The translations under genes and the position numbers were made by a program. A stretch of 64,000 nucleotides of DNA from Bradyrhizobium sediminis (GTDB taxonomy: Bacteria > Pseudomonadota > Alphaproteobacteria > Rhizobiales > Xanthobacteraceae). Positions 45,124-54,895 of the stretch are shown here, piece by piece; within the stretch, counting starts at the first letter, position 1, and each line of letters starts with the position of its first letter. The notes under the pieces are model-generated. The model saw only the letters and a program-made list of their open reading frames with translations, made no database searches and was not told the origin of the DNA. The DNA is taken from contig NZ_CP076135.1 of assembly GCF_018736105.1 (NCBI RefSeq), forward strand, positions 5,082,001-5,146,000. The letters run 5' to 3'.

Positions 45124-47613
45124 TCAAGTTCCCCGCGGCTTGACCCGCCGCGTCGGCGCCGCGTGAGCGGGATCTTCCGGCCAGGGATGCCGCGGATAGC
45201 GCCCGCGCAAGTCGGAACGCACCGCGGCATAGCTGCCGCGCCAGAACCCCGGCAGGTCGCGTGTCACCTGCACCGGCCGGTGCGCGGGCGACAGCAATTC
45301 CAGCACCAGCGGCACCGCGCCTTTGGCGATCGACGGATGGGTGTTGAGCCCGAACAATTCCTGCAAGCGGACCGCAATCGTCGGCCCCTGCTCGGCCTCG
45401 TAATCGATCGCAAGCTGGGTGCCGGTCGGAGCCTCGAAATGCGTCGGCGCTTCCCTCTCCAGTCGCGCGCGCAATTCCCAGGGCAGCAGGCCCATCAGCG
45501 CATCGGACAGCTCGCCGGCCGAAAGATCCTTCAGCGCCGCCTTGTCGTAGAGAACAGGCGCCAGCCATGCCTCGCGCTGCGCCGCCAGCGCGCCGTCGGA
45601 CAAATCGGGCCAGGAATGCTGTGACGTGTCGCCTTCGGCCTTGCGCAGAAACATCACGCGGTCGCGCCATTGTTTCAGCGCTTTCGACCATGGCAGTCTG
45701 TCGAGCCCGGCGGCGACCAGCCCGTCGGCCAGCACCCGTGCGGTATCGGCCGACGGCTGCAGCGCTAAGGGGGCCTCCGACAGCGTGATCGCGTGCAGCG
45801 TCTTCCTGCGCCGCGCCCGCAACGCCATCGCGCCGCGATCGAAGGAAATTTCGTCCGCGGTCTCGATCTGGTCGGCAAAGCGCAGCTCGATCTCGGCCTG
45901 CGTGATCAGGGCAGCCAACAGGATGCGGCCCTGCGCCGCGGTGCCGGTCAGTTCGGCGACCGCGATATAGGGCGCACGCGCCAGCGCGGACGTCTGGTCC
46001 ACGGCGGCGCCGCGGCCGTTGGCCAGCACGAAGGAGCCATTGCCGCGGTTCTTCGCGACCCGGTCGGGAAAGGCAAAGGCGAGCATCACGCCGGTTGAAG
46101 GCGAAGTATCCTCGCCGGGCCGCCCCTCCGTGGCCGCCACCTGCTGTGCCCAGCGCCGGGCGAGGCTGCGCGCGCTGGAAGCGCGTTGCGAGCGGTCGCG
46201 GCGGAACTGGTCGAGCCTGAAATCGAGGTCGGCGCTGTCGCCGCCGAGCCCGCGCTCGGTCAGGATGGCGGCGATGTCGGCGGCTTCCTCGCCGGCGCCC
46301 AGCCGATGCGAATCCACGATCATGCGCGCCAGCCGCGGCGGCAGCGCCAGCGCGCGCAGGCTCTTGCCTTCCGCCGTGATCCTTCCGTCGGCGTCGAGCG
46401 CGCCAAGTTCATGCAGCAGGCTTTTCGCTTCCTTCAGCGCCGGCGCCGGCGGCGGGTCGAGAAACGCCAGCGTCGCGGGGTCGCTGACGCCCCATTGCGC
46501 GAGGTCGAGCACCAGCGACGACAGATCGGCGGAAAGGATTTCGGGCTGGGTGTAAGCGGCGAGCGAGGCGGTCTGCGGCTCGTCCCATAGCCGGTAGCAG
46601 ACGCCGGGCTCGGTGCGCCCGGCGCGGCCCCGGCGCTGATCGACCGCGGCGCGCGAGGCGCGCACGGTTTCCAGCCGCGTCAGCCCGATATCGGGCTCGT
46701 AGCGCGGCACCCGCGCCACGCCGGAATCGACCACGATGCGCACGCCCTCGATGGTCAGCGAGGTCTCCGCGATCGAAGTCGCCAGCACCACCTTGCGATG
46801 ACCCTTTGGGGCGGGCGCGATGGCGCGGTCCTGCACCCCGGCATCGAGCGCGCCGAACAACGGCACGATTTCGATCGAAGCGTCGTGGACGCGCTCGCCG
46901 AGGAAATTCTGGGTGCGGCGGATTTCGGCAGCACCCGGCAGGAACGCCAGCACCGAGCCGGGATCGGCGCGCAGCGCCATCGCGATCGCATCCGCCATCT
47001 GCCGCTCCAGCGGCGCATCGGCCTTGCGGCCGAGATAGCGGGTCTCGACCGGAAAGGCACGGCCCTCGCTGGCGATAACTGGCGCGTCGCCGAGCAGTTT
47101 TGCCACCCGCGCGCCGTCGAGCGTCGCCGACATCACGAGAATGCGCAGATCCTCGCGCAGACCGGTTTGCGCGTCACGCGCCAGCGCGAGGCCCAGATCG
47201 GCATCGAGCGAGCGCTCGTGGAACTCGTCGAACAGCACGGCGGCGACGCCCGACAGTTCCGGATCGTCGAGAATCTGCCGCGAGAAGATGCCCTCGGTGA
47301 CGACCTCGATTTTCGTCGCGCGCGATACTTGCGAGCCGAAGCGGACGCGGTAGCCGACGGTGTCGCCGACGCGTTCGCCCAATGTCTTTGCCATGCGCTC
47401 GGCGCTGGCGCGGGCCGCGATCCGCCGCGGCTCCAGCACGATGATCTTCCTGTCGGCTATCCAGGGCGCATCCAATAGCGCCAGCGGCACCCGCGTGGTC
47501 TTGCCGGCGCCTGGCGGCGCCACCAGCACCGCTGAGTTGTCAGCCGCGAGCGTGCGGGCCAGCTCGTCGAGAACCGCGTCGATCGGGAGGGGCGTGTCGA
47601 AGCTGCGGGGCAA
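45124..47613 (-). CDS. hrpB: ATP-dependent helicase HrpB
   Basis: An 829-residue DEAH-type helicase. Walker A is VAPPGAGKTTRVPLALL, motif II is DEFHERSLDAD, motif III is VMSATLDG and motif VI is QRRGRAGRTEPG. The C-terminal half contains the HrpB-specific domain (ending RDLPGFWRGSYAAVRSDLRG, RYPRHPWPEDP). Its cellular role is poorly known in the family. The start is TTG at 47613, with GAGAGA upstream; no better start is in frame. Confidence 0.95.
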   Translation of the reverse strand: MPRSFDTPLPIDAVLDELARTLAADNSAVLVAPPGAGKTTRVPLALLDAPWIADRKIIVLEPRRIAARASAERMAKTLGERVGDTVGYRVRFGSQVSRATKIEVVTEGIFSRQILDDPELSGVAAVLFDEFHERSLDADLGLALARDAQTGLREDLRILVMSATLDGARVAKLLGDAPVIASEGRAFPVETRYLGRKADAPLERQMADAIAMALRADPGSVLAFLPGAAEIRRTQNFLGERVHDASIEIVPLFGALDAGVQDRAIAPAPKGHRKVVLATSIAETSLTIEGVRIVVDSGVARVPRYEPDIGLTRLETVRASRAAVDQRRGRAGRTEPGVCYRLWDEPQTASLAAYTQPEILSADLSSLVLDLAQWGVSDPATLAFLDPPPAPALKEAKSLLHELGALDADGRITAEGKSLRALALPPRLARMIVDSHRLGAGEEAADIAAILTERGLGGDSADLDFRLDQFRRDRSQRASSARSLARRWAQQVAATEGRPGEDTSPSTGVMLAFAFPDRVAKNRGNGSFVLANGRGAAVDQTSALARAPYIAVAELTGTAAQGRILLAALITQAEIELRFADQIETADEISFDRGAMALRARRRKTLHAITLSEAPLALQPSADTARVLADGLVAAGLDRLPWSKALKQWRDRVMFLRKAEGDTSQHSWPDLSDGALAAQREAWLAPVLYDKAALKDLSAGELSDALMGLLPWELRARLEREAPTHFEAPTGTQLAIDYEAEQGPTIAVRLQELFGLNTHPSIAKGAVPLVLELLSPAHRPVQVTRDLPGFWRGSYAAVRSDLRGRYPRHPWPEDPAHAAPTRRVKPRGT

Positions 47614-47629
47614 GGTCTCTCACCAACTC

Positions 47630-47716
47630 GTCATGCCCGGCCTTGCGCCGGGCATCCACGTCTTCCTTGCGCGAGAAGACAAGACGTGGATGGCCGTGAC
47701 AAGCACGGCCATGACG
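47630..47716. repeat. Palindromic intergenic element, type A (ugd/hrpB gap)
   Basis: 87 bp, from GTCATGCCCGGCCTTGCGCC to CACGGCCATGAC, with inner CCACGTCTTCC / AAGACGTGGATGG. Same design as 32020-32131 and 39528-39617, here in the opposite orientation. Confidence 0.75.
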
Positions 47717-47749
47717 GAAATCGTCATTGTGCGAGAGCGCAAAGAGGCC

Positions 47750-49069
47750 TCACCCCCGCGGCTCGGCCGACCGCCCGACGCTCTCATAGATGAAGCCGAG
47801 CGCCGCCATTTCCTCGGGGCGATAGATGTTGCGGAGGTCGACCACCACGGGATGCGCCAACTCGCTCTTCAGCCGTTCCAGATCGAGGGTGCGGTACTGC
47901 ACCCACTCGGTCACCACCACCATGGCGTCGGCGCCGCGCACGCAAGTGTAGGGATCGTCGCAATATTCGATGTCGGGCAGTTCACGGCGCGCCTGCTCCA
48001 TGCCGACCGGATCGTGCGCGCGCACCTTGGCACCGAGGTCGAGCAAACCGGTCACCAGCGGGATCGACGGCGCCTCGCGCATATCGTCGGTGTCGGGCTT
48101 GAAGGTGAGGCCGAGCACGGCCACCGTCTTGCCGCGCAGGCTGCCGCCGGCCGCATTCGCGACCTTGCGCGCCATCGCGCGCTTGCGGTTGTCGTTGACC
48201 CCGAGCACCGCCTCGACGATCCGCAGCTGCACGTCATGATCGAGCGCGATCTTGACCAGCGCGCGGGTGTCCTTGGGAAAGCACGAGCCGCCGAAGCCGG
48301 GACCGGCATGCAGGAATTTCGAGCCGATGCGGTTGTCGAGCCCGATGCCGCGCGCGACTTCCTGCACGTCGGCGCCGACCTTTTCGGCGAGATCGGCGAT
48401 CTCGTTGATGAAGGTGATCTTGGTGGCGAGGAAAGCGTTGGCGGCGTATTTGATCAGTTCCGCGGTGCGCCGCGCCGTGAACATCAGCGGCGCCTGGTTG
48501 AGCGACAGCGGCCGGTAGATGTCGCCAAGCACTTTTTGCGCGCGGGTATCCGAGGTGCCGATCACGATGCGGTCGGGAAACTTGAAGTCGCGGATCGCCG
48601 CACCCTCGCGCAGGAACTCCGGATTGGACGCCACCACGACGTCGGTGGCCGGATTGGTTTCGTGGATCAGGCGCTCGACCTCGTCGCCGGTGCCGACCGG
48701 CACGGTCGATTTGGTGACGACCACGGTGAAACCATCCAGCGCCGCGGCGATCTCGCGCGCGGCGGTATAGACGTAGCTGAGGTCGGCATGGCCGTCGCCG
48801 CGCCGCGACGGCGTGCCAACGGCGATGAACACCGCGTCGGCCTCGGCGACCGGCACTGCCAGGTCGGTGGCGAAATCCAGCCGCCCGGCCTTGACGTTGG
48901 ACGCCACCAGCATATCGAGCCCCGGCTCGAAAATCGGGATTTCGCCGCGGCGCAGGCTGGCGATCTTGTCGGCGTCCTTGTCCACGCAGGTGACGTGATG
49001 GCCGAAATCGGCAAAACAGGCGCCGGAAACCAGCCCCACATAGCCCGTGCCGATCATGGCAATACGCAT
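47750..49069 (-). CDS. ugd: UDP-glucose 6-dehydrogenase
   Basis: A 439-residue NAD-dependent enzyme converting UDP-glucose to UDP-glucuronate for surface polysaccharides. The Rossmann loop is MIGTGYVGLVSGACFADFGH, and the catalytic cysteine is in GFGGSCFPKDTRAL. KGKTVAVLG-like text (LRGKTVAVLGLTFKPDTDD) marks the C-terminal domain. The start is ATG at 49069. It diverges from the membrane acyltransferase at 49238-50305, which may decorate related polysaccharides. Confidence 0.96.
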   Translation of the reverse strand: MRIAMIGTGYVGLVSGACFADFGHHVTCVDKDADKIASLRRGEIPIFEPGLDMLVASNVKAGRLDFATDLAVPVAEADAVFIAVGTPSRRGDGHADLSYVYTAAREIAAALDGFTVVVTKSTVPVGTGDEVERLIHETNPATDVVVASNPEFLREGAAIRDFKFPDRIVIGTSDTRAQKVLGDIYRPLSLNQAPLMFTARRTAELIKYAANAFLATKITFINEIADLAEKVGADVQEVARGIGLDNRIGSKFLHAGPGFGGSCFPKDTRALVKIALDHDVQLRIVEAVLGVNDNRKRAMARKVANAAGGSLRGKTVAVLGLTFKPDTDDMREAPSIPLVTGLLDLGAKVRAHDPVGMEQARRELPDIEYCDDPYTCVRGADAMVVVTEWVQYRTLDLERLKSELAHPVVVDLRNIYRPEEMAALGFIYESVGRSAEPRG

Positions 49070-49237
49070 CTCAAAACCCGTCGATAATGGTTAATTCGAA
49101 GCCCGATTTCGAGGCGGTCTTTAAAGCATTTCCGGCCCGAGGGGAAACCGGAAGGTTCCGGAAAACCGGCATATCCTTTGAATGAATAAAGGAGAACGAA
49201 ACCGATTCCGCCGATGATGCGGCGAAAAGGGACACCC

Positions 49238-50305
49238 ATGACCACAAACGGCACATCCGCAGGCGCAACGCGTCCCATCCAGTCAATGCCCGGCCGCATC
49301 GACTGGGTCGACTACGCCAAGGGCATCTGCATCGTCATGGTGGTCATGATGCATTCGGTGCTGGGCGTCGAGGCGGCGGCCGGCCAGACCGGCTTCATGC
49401 ACATCCTGGTCGCCTTCGCCAAGCCGTTCCGGATGCCGGATTTCTTCCTGATCTCGGGCCTGTTTCTCGCGGTCGTGATCGACCGCGACTGGCGCACCTA
49501 TCTCGACCGCAAGGTGGTGCACTTCGCCTATTTCTACGTGCTTTGGGTGACGATCCAGTTCGGCTTCAAGGCGCCCTCCTTCGCCGCCGAGGCGGGCTGG
49601 GCCCATGTCGGCTTGCTGTACCTGGAATCCTTCATCGAGCCGTTCGGCACGCTGTGGTTCATCTATCTGCTGCCGGTGTTCTTCGTCGTCACCAAGGCGA
49701 GCCGCAAGCTGCCGCCGGCCCTGATCTGGGGCGTCGCGGCGCTGCTGGAGATGGCGCACATCTCGACCGGGTGGACCGTGATCGACGAGTTCTGCGCACG
49801 CTTCGTCTATTTCTATTCCGGCTACCTGTTCGCTGGCCTGGTGTTCGCTTGGTCGGACCGCGCGCGGGCGCGTCCTGCGTGGGCGCTCGCGGGCCTCGCG
49901 CTCTGGGCGCTGGTCAACGGCAGCCTGGTCGAATTGGGCTTCAGCGAATGGCCGCTGGTCTCGCTGGCGCTGGGGCTTGCGGGCGCTCTCGCCATCGTCA
50001 CCGCGGGCACGCTGCTGGCGCGCGCGCACTGGCTCAATTTCCTGCGCTATTGCGGCGAGCATTCCATCGTCATCTATCTGGCGTTCTTCCTGCCGATGGC
50101 GACGACGCGGACGCTGCTGCTGAAAACCGGCTTGATCCACGATATCGGGACGATCTCGCTTGTAGTTACCGTGGTCGGCATCGCCGGCGCGCTGGCGATC
50201 TGGCGGATCGCGCTGAAGTCCGGGGCCAACTTCCTGTTCGAGCGCCCGGCCGCGTTCTGGATCGCGCCGAAGAAGGCTCGCCCGACGCTGCAGCCGGCGG
50301 AGTAA
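49238..50305 (+). CDS. Acyltransferase 3 family membrane protein
   Basis: 355 residues with about ten membrane helices. The family histidine lies in the first helix region, RIDWVDYAKGICIVMVVMMH. FRMPDFFLISGLFLA follows, with the conserved FxxSGxxxA pattern. These enzymes transfer acetyl or succinyl groups to sugars and glucans in the envelope. The ATG at 49238 has AAAAGGGA upstream. It is transcribed away from ugd. Confidence 0.9.
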   Translation: MTTNGTSAGATRPIQSMPGRIDWVDYAKGICIVMVVMMHSVLGVEAAAGQTGFMHILVAFAKPFRMPDFFLISGLFLAVVIDRDWRTYLDRKVVHFAYFYVLWVTIQFGFKAPSFAAEAGWAHVGLLYLESFIEPFGTLWFIYLLPVFFVVTKASRKLPPALIWGVAALLEMAHISTGWTVIDEFCARFVYFYSGYLFAGLVFAWSDRARARPAWALAGLALWALVNGSLVELGFSEWPLVSLALGLAGALAIVTAGTLLARAHWLNFLRYCGEHSIVIYLAFFLPMATTRTLLLKTGLIHDIGTISLVVTVVGIAGALAIWRIALKSGANFLFERPAAFWIAPKKARPTLQPAE

Positions 50306-50331
50306 TCCTCCCGCTCGCACCACCCACAACT

Positions 50332-50432
50332 GTCATCGCCCGGCTTGACCGGGCGACCCAGTACGCCGCGGCCTAACCGCATTTCTCCAACGCCTCTGGA
50401 ATACTGGGTCACCCGCTTTCGCGGGTGACGAC
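50332..50432. repeat. Palindromic element, mixed type B/A ends (copy 2)
   Basis: 101 bp. It starts GTCATCGCCCGGCTTGACCG and ends ACCCGCTTTCGCGGGTGACG plus AC. It is the reverse complement, at about 80% by eye, of the element at 35732-35830. It sits between convergent genes. Confidence 0.7.
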
Positions 50433-50445
50433 AACCTGCGTGTTG

Positions 50446-51036
50446 TCACGCCCCCTCGATCTTCACGCCAGTCTTCATCTGCGTCAGCTTGGCGCGGAAC
50501 GCCTCGGCGTCGCCGAAATCGGCAAAGCCCTGGTAATACGGATGCGGGCCGAGCACCCGGCGGGCATGCTTGATCGGACACCAGTAGATCTCGGTGCGCG
50601 CCGCCACCTCGCGCATGAAGGCGAACGCGCCGTTGACGTAGGAGCAATAGGCGCAATTGATTTTTTCGATGGCGTTGAGATAGGCGAGGTGGTGGCGGTC
50701 GAACACCAGGTAATCGCGGCGGCGCACCTTCGGAATCTTGTAGACCGGAAAGCAGATCGCCTGAAAGGCCATGACGCAGAGATCGACCAATACGATCGGG
50801 ATAACCAGCAGATAGATCACCGGCGCACTCAGGATCATCAGCGGATTGGCGTCGAGCAGATAGCGCGTCACCCGCGTCTTGAACTCGCGGTGGATCCGCA
50901 GCACCTCCCGCTCGAACACGATCCGGCGGTTTTCGAGGTGAAAGCGCAGCTCCTCCCGCCGTTTGGCCAGTTCGACCTCGATTTCGGCCTGGACCTGGTG
51001 CAGCTTCTCCGTGAGTTCGTCGAGTTGCGTGGCCAT
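50446..51036 (-). CDS. Hypothetical membrane protein with coiled-coil N-terminus
   Basis: 196 residues. Residues 1-50 form a charged coiled coil (QLDELTEKLHQVQAEIEVEL). Two close hydrophobic helices follow (SAPVIYLLVIPIVLVDLCVM and on to AFQAICFPVY). The cytoplasmic-looking remainder carries the Cys pair NCAYCSYVNGAF and a further Cys in YWCPIKHARR, which together could bind a metal. The ATG at 51036 has GAAGGAA upstream. I know of similar unnamed proteins in proteobacteria but no function. It diverges from polA. Confidence 0.75.
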   Translation of the reverse strand: MATQLDELTEKLHQVQAEIEVELAKRREELRFHLENRRIVFEREVLRIHREFKTRVTRYLLDANPLMILSAPVIYLLVIPIVLVDLCVMAFQAICFPVYKIPKVRRRDYLVFDRHHLAYLNAIEKINCAYCSYVNGAFAFMREVAARTEIYWCPIKHARRVLGPHPYYQGFADFGDAEAFRAKLTQMKTGVKIEGA

Positions 51037-51185
51037 ATCCGTTCCTTCGGTCCGACTGTCCCCGCACGGGGACACGGAACGGCGCCCATTGCAACTCCTG
51101 CTGGGATGGCCGGCCGGACACAAAAATCGCGGCACAACCGCCGCCAAAGGCTGTCAATTCGCGCAAAAATCCCTAAGTTTCGGCC

Positions 51186-54100
51186 ATGCCTAAAACATCC
51201 CCCAAAGCCGCTGCCAAACCCGTTGCCGTCAAGGCGCCCGCCAAGGGCGACCATGTCTTTCTGGTCGACGGCTCCTCCTATATTTTCCGCGCCTATCACG
51301 CGCTGCCGCCGCTGAACCGCAAATCCGACGGTCTGCAGGTCAATGCCGTGCTCGGCTTCTGCAACATGCTGTGGAAGCTGCTGCGCGACATGCCGCCGGA
51401 CAACCGGCCGACGCATCTCGCCATCGTGTTCGACAAGTCGGAAATCACCTTCCGCAACAAGCTCTATCCCGACTACAAGGCGCACCGGCCGCCGGCCCCG
51501 GACGATCTGATCCCGCAATTTTCGCTGATCCGCGAGGCGGTGCGCGCCTTCGACCTGCCCTGCCTCGAACAGGGCGGCTTCGAGGCCGACGATCTGATCG
51601 CGACCTATGCCCGCGAGGCCGGCGAGCGCGGCGCCACCACCACCATCGTTTCCTCCGACAAGGACCTGATGCAGCTCGTCACCGACAAGGTGACCATGTA
51701 CGACACCATGAAGGACCGCCGCATCGGCATCCCCGAAGTGATCGAGAAATTCGGCGTGCCGCCGGAGAAGGTGGTCGAGGTCCAGGCGCTGGCGGGCGAT
51801 TCCACCGACAATGTGCCGGGCGTGCCCGGCATCGGCGTCAAGACCGCCGCGCAACTGATCGCCGAATATGGCGACCTGGAGACGCTGCTCAAGCACGCCG
51901 GCGAGATCAAGCAGCCGAAGCGGCGCGAGGCGCTGATCGGGAATGCCGAGAAGGCGCGGATCTCGCGGCAGCTGGTGCTGCTCGACGACAAGGTCAAGCT
52001 CGACGTGCCGCTGGCCGAGTTGGCGGTACATGAGCCCGATGCGCGCAAGCTGATCGCGTTCCTGAAGGCGATGGAATTTTCCACCCTCACCCGCCGCGTC
52101 GCCGAATATTCGCAGATCGACCCCTCGGACGTGGAAGCCGACGCGAGGAACGCCAGCGGCGCCAGCGGCAAATCGGCAGGCTCTTCGCCGCCTCCCCCGC
52201 GCGCGGCGGAAGGCGATCTTTTCGGCGATCAGGCTCCGCCTGGTTCCGCCAACGGCAAGAGCGGTGCCTCCGCCGTCGGAAAAGAGGGCAAGCCGGATAG
52301 ATCGAACGTCGTCCTGACGCCCCATGCGCTCGCCGCCGCCCGCGCCGAAGCCGCGCGCAAAACGCCGGTCGATCGCAACAAGTACCAGACCATCCGCAGC
52401 CTCGATCAGCTCAATGTCTGGATCGCGCGGGTCCATGACGTCGGCTATTTCGCCATCGAGGCCAAGGCGAACTCGATCGACCCGATGCAGGCGGAGATGT
52501 CGGGCATCGCGCTGGCGCTGGCGCCGAACGACGCCTGTTACGTTCCGCTCGCCCACAAGGCCTCCGGCGACGGCGCCGGCCTGTTCGCCGCCGGCCTTGC
52601 GCCCGACCAGATCAGGGCGGCCGACGCGCTGGAGGCGCTGCGGCCGCTATTGGAATCGGCGGGTATCCTGAAGATCGGCTTCAACATCAAGTTCAACGCG
52701 GTGATGTTCGCGCAACACGGCATCACCCTGCAAAATCACGACGACGCGCAGCTGATGTCCTACGCGCTCGATGCCGGCCGCAATTCGCATGCGCTCGATG
52801 CACTGTCCGAGCGCTGGCTCGGCCACGCCATCATCAGCCATGGCGAATTGACCGGCAGCGGCAAGGGCAAGCTCGCCTTCGATCAGGTCGCGATCGACAG
52901 GGCAACCGCTTATTCGGCCGAAGATGCCGACGTGATCCTACGGCTGTGGCAGGTATTGAAACCGCGCCTGGTCGCCGAGCGCATGGCCACCGTCTACGAG
53001 ACGCTGGAACGGCCGCTGATCTCGGTGCTGGCGCGGATGGAGCGGCGCGGCATCTCGATCGACCGCCAGGTGCTCTCGCGGCTGTCGGCCGATTTCGCCC
53101 AGACCGCGGCGCGGGTCGAGGCCGAAATCCAGGAGATCGCCGGCGAGCCGGTCAATGTCGGCAGCCCCAAGCAGATCGGCGATATCCTGTTCGGCAAGAT
53201 GGGCCTGCCCGGCGGCACCAAGACCAAGACCGGGGCGTGGTCGACCACCGCGCAGGTGCTCGACGATCTCGCCGAGCAGGGCCACGACCTCCCGAAGAAG
53301 ATTCTCGAGTGGCGGCAGGTCTCGAAACTGAAATCGACCTATACCGACGCGCTGCCGACTTACTTGCACCCGCAGACCCATCGCGTCCACACCACCTATG
53401 CGCTGGCGGCGACCACGACGGGGCGGCTGTCGTCGAACGAGCCGAACCTGCAGAACATTCCGGTGCGTACCGAGGACGGCCGCAAGATCCGTCGCGCCTT
53501 CATTGCTTCCCCCGGCCACAAGTTGGTGTCGGCGGATTATTCGCAGATCGAGCTGCGGCTGCTCGCCGAGATCGCCGATATCCCGGTGCTGAAGCAGGCC
53601 TTCAAGGATGGGCTCGACATTCACGCCATGACGGCCTCGGAAATGTTCGGCGTGCCGATCAAGGACATGCCGGGCGAGGTGCGCCGCCGGGCCAAGGCGA
53701 TCAATTTCGGCATCATCTACGGCATCTCGGCGTTCGGGCTCGCCAACCAGCTCGGCATCGCCCGCGAGGAGGCCTCCGCCTACATCAAGAAGTATTTCGA
53801 GCGCTTTCCGGGCATCCGCGCCTACATGGACGCGACCCGGGATTTCTGCCGCAGCCACGGCTATGTCGAAACCCTGTTCGGCCGGAAGTGCCATTACCCC
53901 GACATCAAGGCTTCCAACGCCTCGATCCGCTCGTTCAACGAGCGCGCCGCGATCAACGCGCGCTTGCAGGGCACTGCCGCCGACATCATCCGCCGCGCCA
54001 TGACGCGGATGGAGGACGCGCTGGCCGAGAAAAAGCTCTCGGCGCAGATGCTGCTGCAGGTCCACGACGAGCTTATCTTCGAGGTGCCCGACGAGGAAGT

Positions 54101-54221
54101 CGCCGCGACCTTGCCGGTGGTGCAGCATGTCATGCAGGACGCGCCGTTCCCCGCAGTGGTGCTGTCGGTGCCGCTGCATGTCGACGCGCGGGCGGCGAAC
54201 AATTGGGACGAGGCGCATTGA
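51186..54221 (+). CDS. polA: DNA polymerase I, proofreading site altered
   Basis: 1011 residues with 5'-nuclease, 3'-5' exonuclease-fold and polymerase domains. The flap nuclease carries VDGSSYIFRAYHAL and DKDLMQLVTD. A low-complexity linker (about 315-390) follows. Polymerase motifs A (DYSQIELRLLAE), B (RRAKAINFGIIYG) and C (QVHDELIFE) are intact. In the proofreading fold, Exo I should read DTET but reads EAKA (425-428), and the Exo II aspartate is Asn (NIKFN, N504). Exo III (YSAEDAD, 576-582) is intact. The enzyme should polymerise and repair but probably cannot proofread. Confidence 0.96.
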   Translation: MPKTSPKAAAKPVAVKAPAKGDHVFLVDGSSYIFRAYHALPPLNRKSDGLQVNAVLGFCNMLWKLLRDMPPDNRPTHLAIVFDKSEITFRNKLYPDYKAHRPPAPDDLIPQFSLIREAVRAFDLPCLEQGGFEADDLIATYAREAGERGATTTIVSSDKDLMQLVTDKVTMYDTMKDRRIGIPEVIEKFGVPPEKVVEVQALAGDSTDNVPGVPGIGVKTAAQLIAEYGDLETLLKHAGEIKQPKRREALIGNAEKARISRQLVLLDDKVKLDVPLAELAVHEPDARKLIAFLKAMEFSTLTRRVAEYSQIDPSDVEADARNASGASGKSAGSSPPPPRAAEGDLFGDQAPPGSANGKSGASAVGKEGKPDRSNVVLTPHALAAARAEAARKTPVDRNKYQTIRSLDQLNVWIARVHDVGYFAIEAKANSIDPMQAEMSGIALALAPNDACYVPLAHKASGDGAGLFAAGLAPDQIRAADALEALRPLLESAGILKIGFNIKFNAVMFAQHGITLQNHDDAQLMSYALDAGRNSHALDALSERWLGHAIISHGELTGSGKGKLAFDQVAIDRATAYSAEDADVILRLWQVLKPRLVAERMATVYETLERPLISVLARMERRGISIDRQVLSRLSADFAQTAARVEAEIQEIAGEPVNVGSPKQIGDILFGKMGLPGGTKTKTGAWSTTAQVLDDLAEQGHDLPKKILEWRQVSKLKSTYTDALPTYLHPQTHRVHTTYALAATTTGRLSSNEPNLQNIPVRTEDGRKIRRAFIASPGHKLVSADYSQIELRLLAEIADIPVLKQAFKDGLDIHAMTASEMFGVPIKDMPGEVRRRAKAINFGIIYGISAFGLANQLGIAREEASAYIKKYFERFPGIRAYMDATRDFCRSHGYVETLFGRKCHYPDIKASNASIRSFNERAAINARLQGTAADIIRRAMTRMEDALAEKKLSAQMLLQVHDELIFEVPDEEVAATLPVVQHVMQDAPFPAVVLSVPLHVDARAANNWDEAH

Positions 54222-54277
54222 GCGTTTTCAGCGCGCCGAAAGCCCAAACCAGCCTGCAACCCCACCGTGGACCACCG

Positions 54278-54841
54278 ATGAAAATCATTGCGATTTCCGG
54301 CAGCCTTCGCGCTGTCTCCTTGAACACCGCAGTACTTCACGCCGCCGGCCGCCTCGCTCCTGCCGGCGTGGAAATCGAGGTCTATGAAGGAATCGGGCAG
54401 CTTCCCTTCTTCAATCCCGACCTCGATGGCGAACGCCTGCCCCGGCAAATCGCCGATTTTCGCAACATTATCGGAACAGCCGACGGACTCCTGATCTCCA
54501 GCCCCGAATACGCCCGTGGCGTCGCCGGGGTGACAAAGAATGCGCTCGATTGGCTGGTGGGCAGCTTCGAATTTCCGAACAAGCCGGTGGCGCTGATCAA
54601 TACTTCGCCGCGAGCGACCCACGCGCTGGCAGCTCTGACGATCACGCTCGAGACGATGTCGGCGCGGCTCGTCAAGGACGCGTCGATTACGCTGCCGTTG
54701 CTCGGCACGGTGAACGACGCGGATAGCATCGCGACGAATCCCGAGTTTGCCGGCCCGCTCCGGAGCGCGCTCGAGATCTATGTTCGTGCGCTCAGGGCTA
54801 TCGCGAAAGAAGAATTGCACTCGGAGCAATTTACGAAATGA
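54278..54841 (+). CDS. NADPH-dependent FMN reductase
   Basis: A 187-residue flavodoxin-like quinone/FMN/chromate reductase. The FMN phosphate loop is AISGSLRAVSLNTAVL. SSPEYARGVAGVTKNALDWL is the family signature. The ATG at 54278 has no strong ribosome site. It lies 56 nt after polA and may share its transcript. Two-electron reduction of quinones for redox protection is the likely role. Confidence 0.9.
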   Translation: MKIIAISGSLRAVSLNTAVLHAAGRLAPAGVEIEVYEGIGQLPFFNPDLDGERLPRQIADFRNIIGTADGLLISSPEYARGVAGVTKNALDWLVGSFEFPNKPVALINTSPRATHALAALTITLETMSARLVKDASITLPLLGTVNDADSIATNPEFAGPLRSALEIYVRALRAIAKEELHSEQFTK

Positions 54842-54895
54842 CATCGCGACATCGCACGCGGTAGAAACCGCGCGAATTCACTTCGCGAGTCTCCC

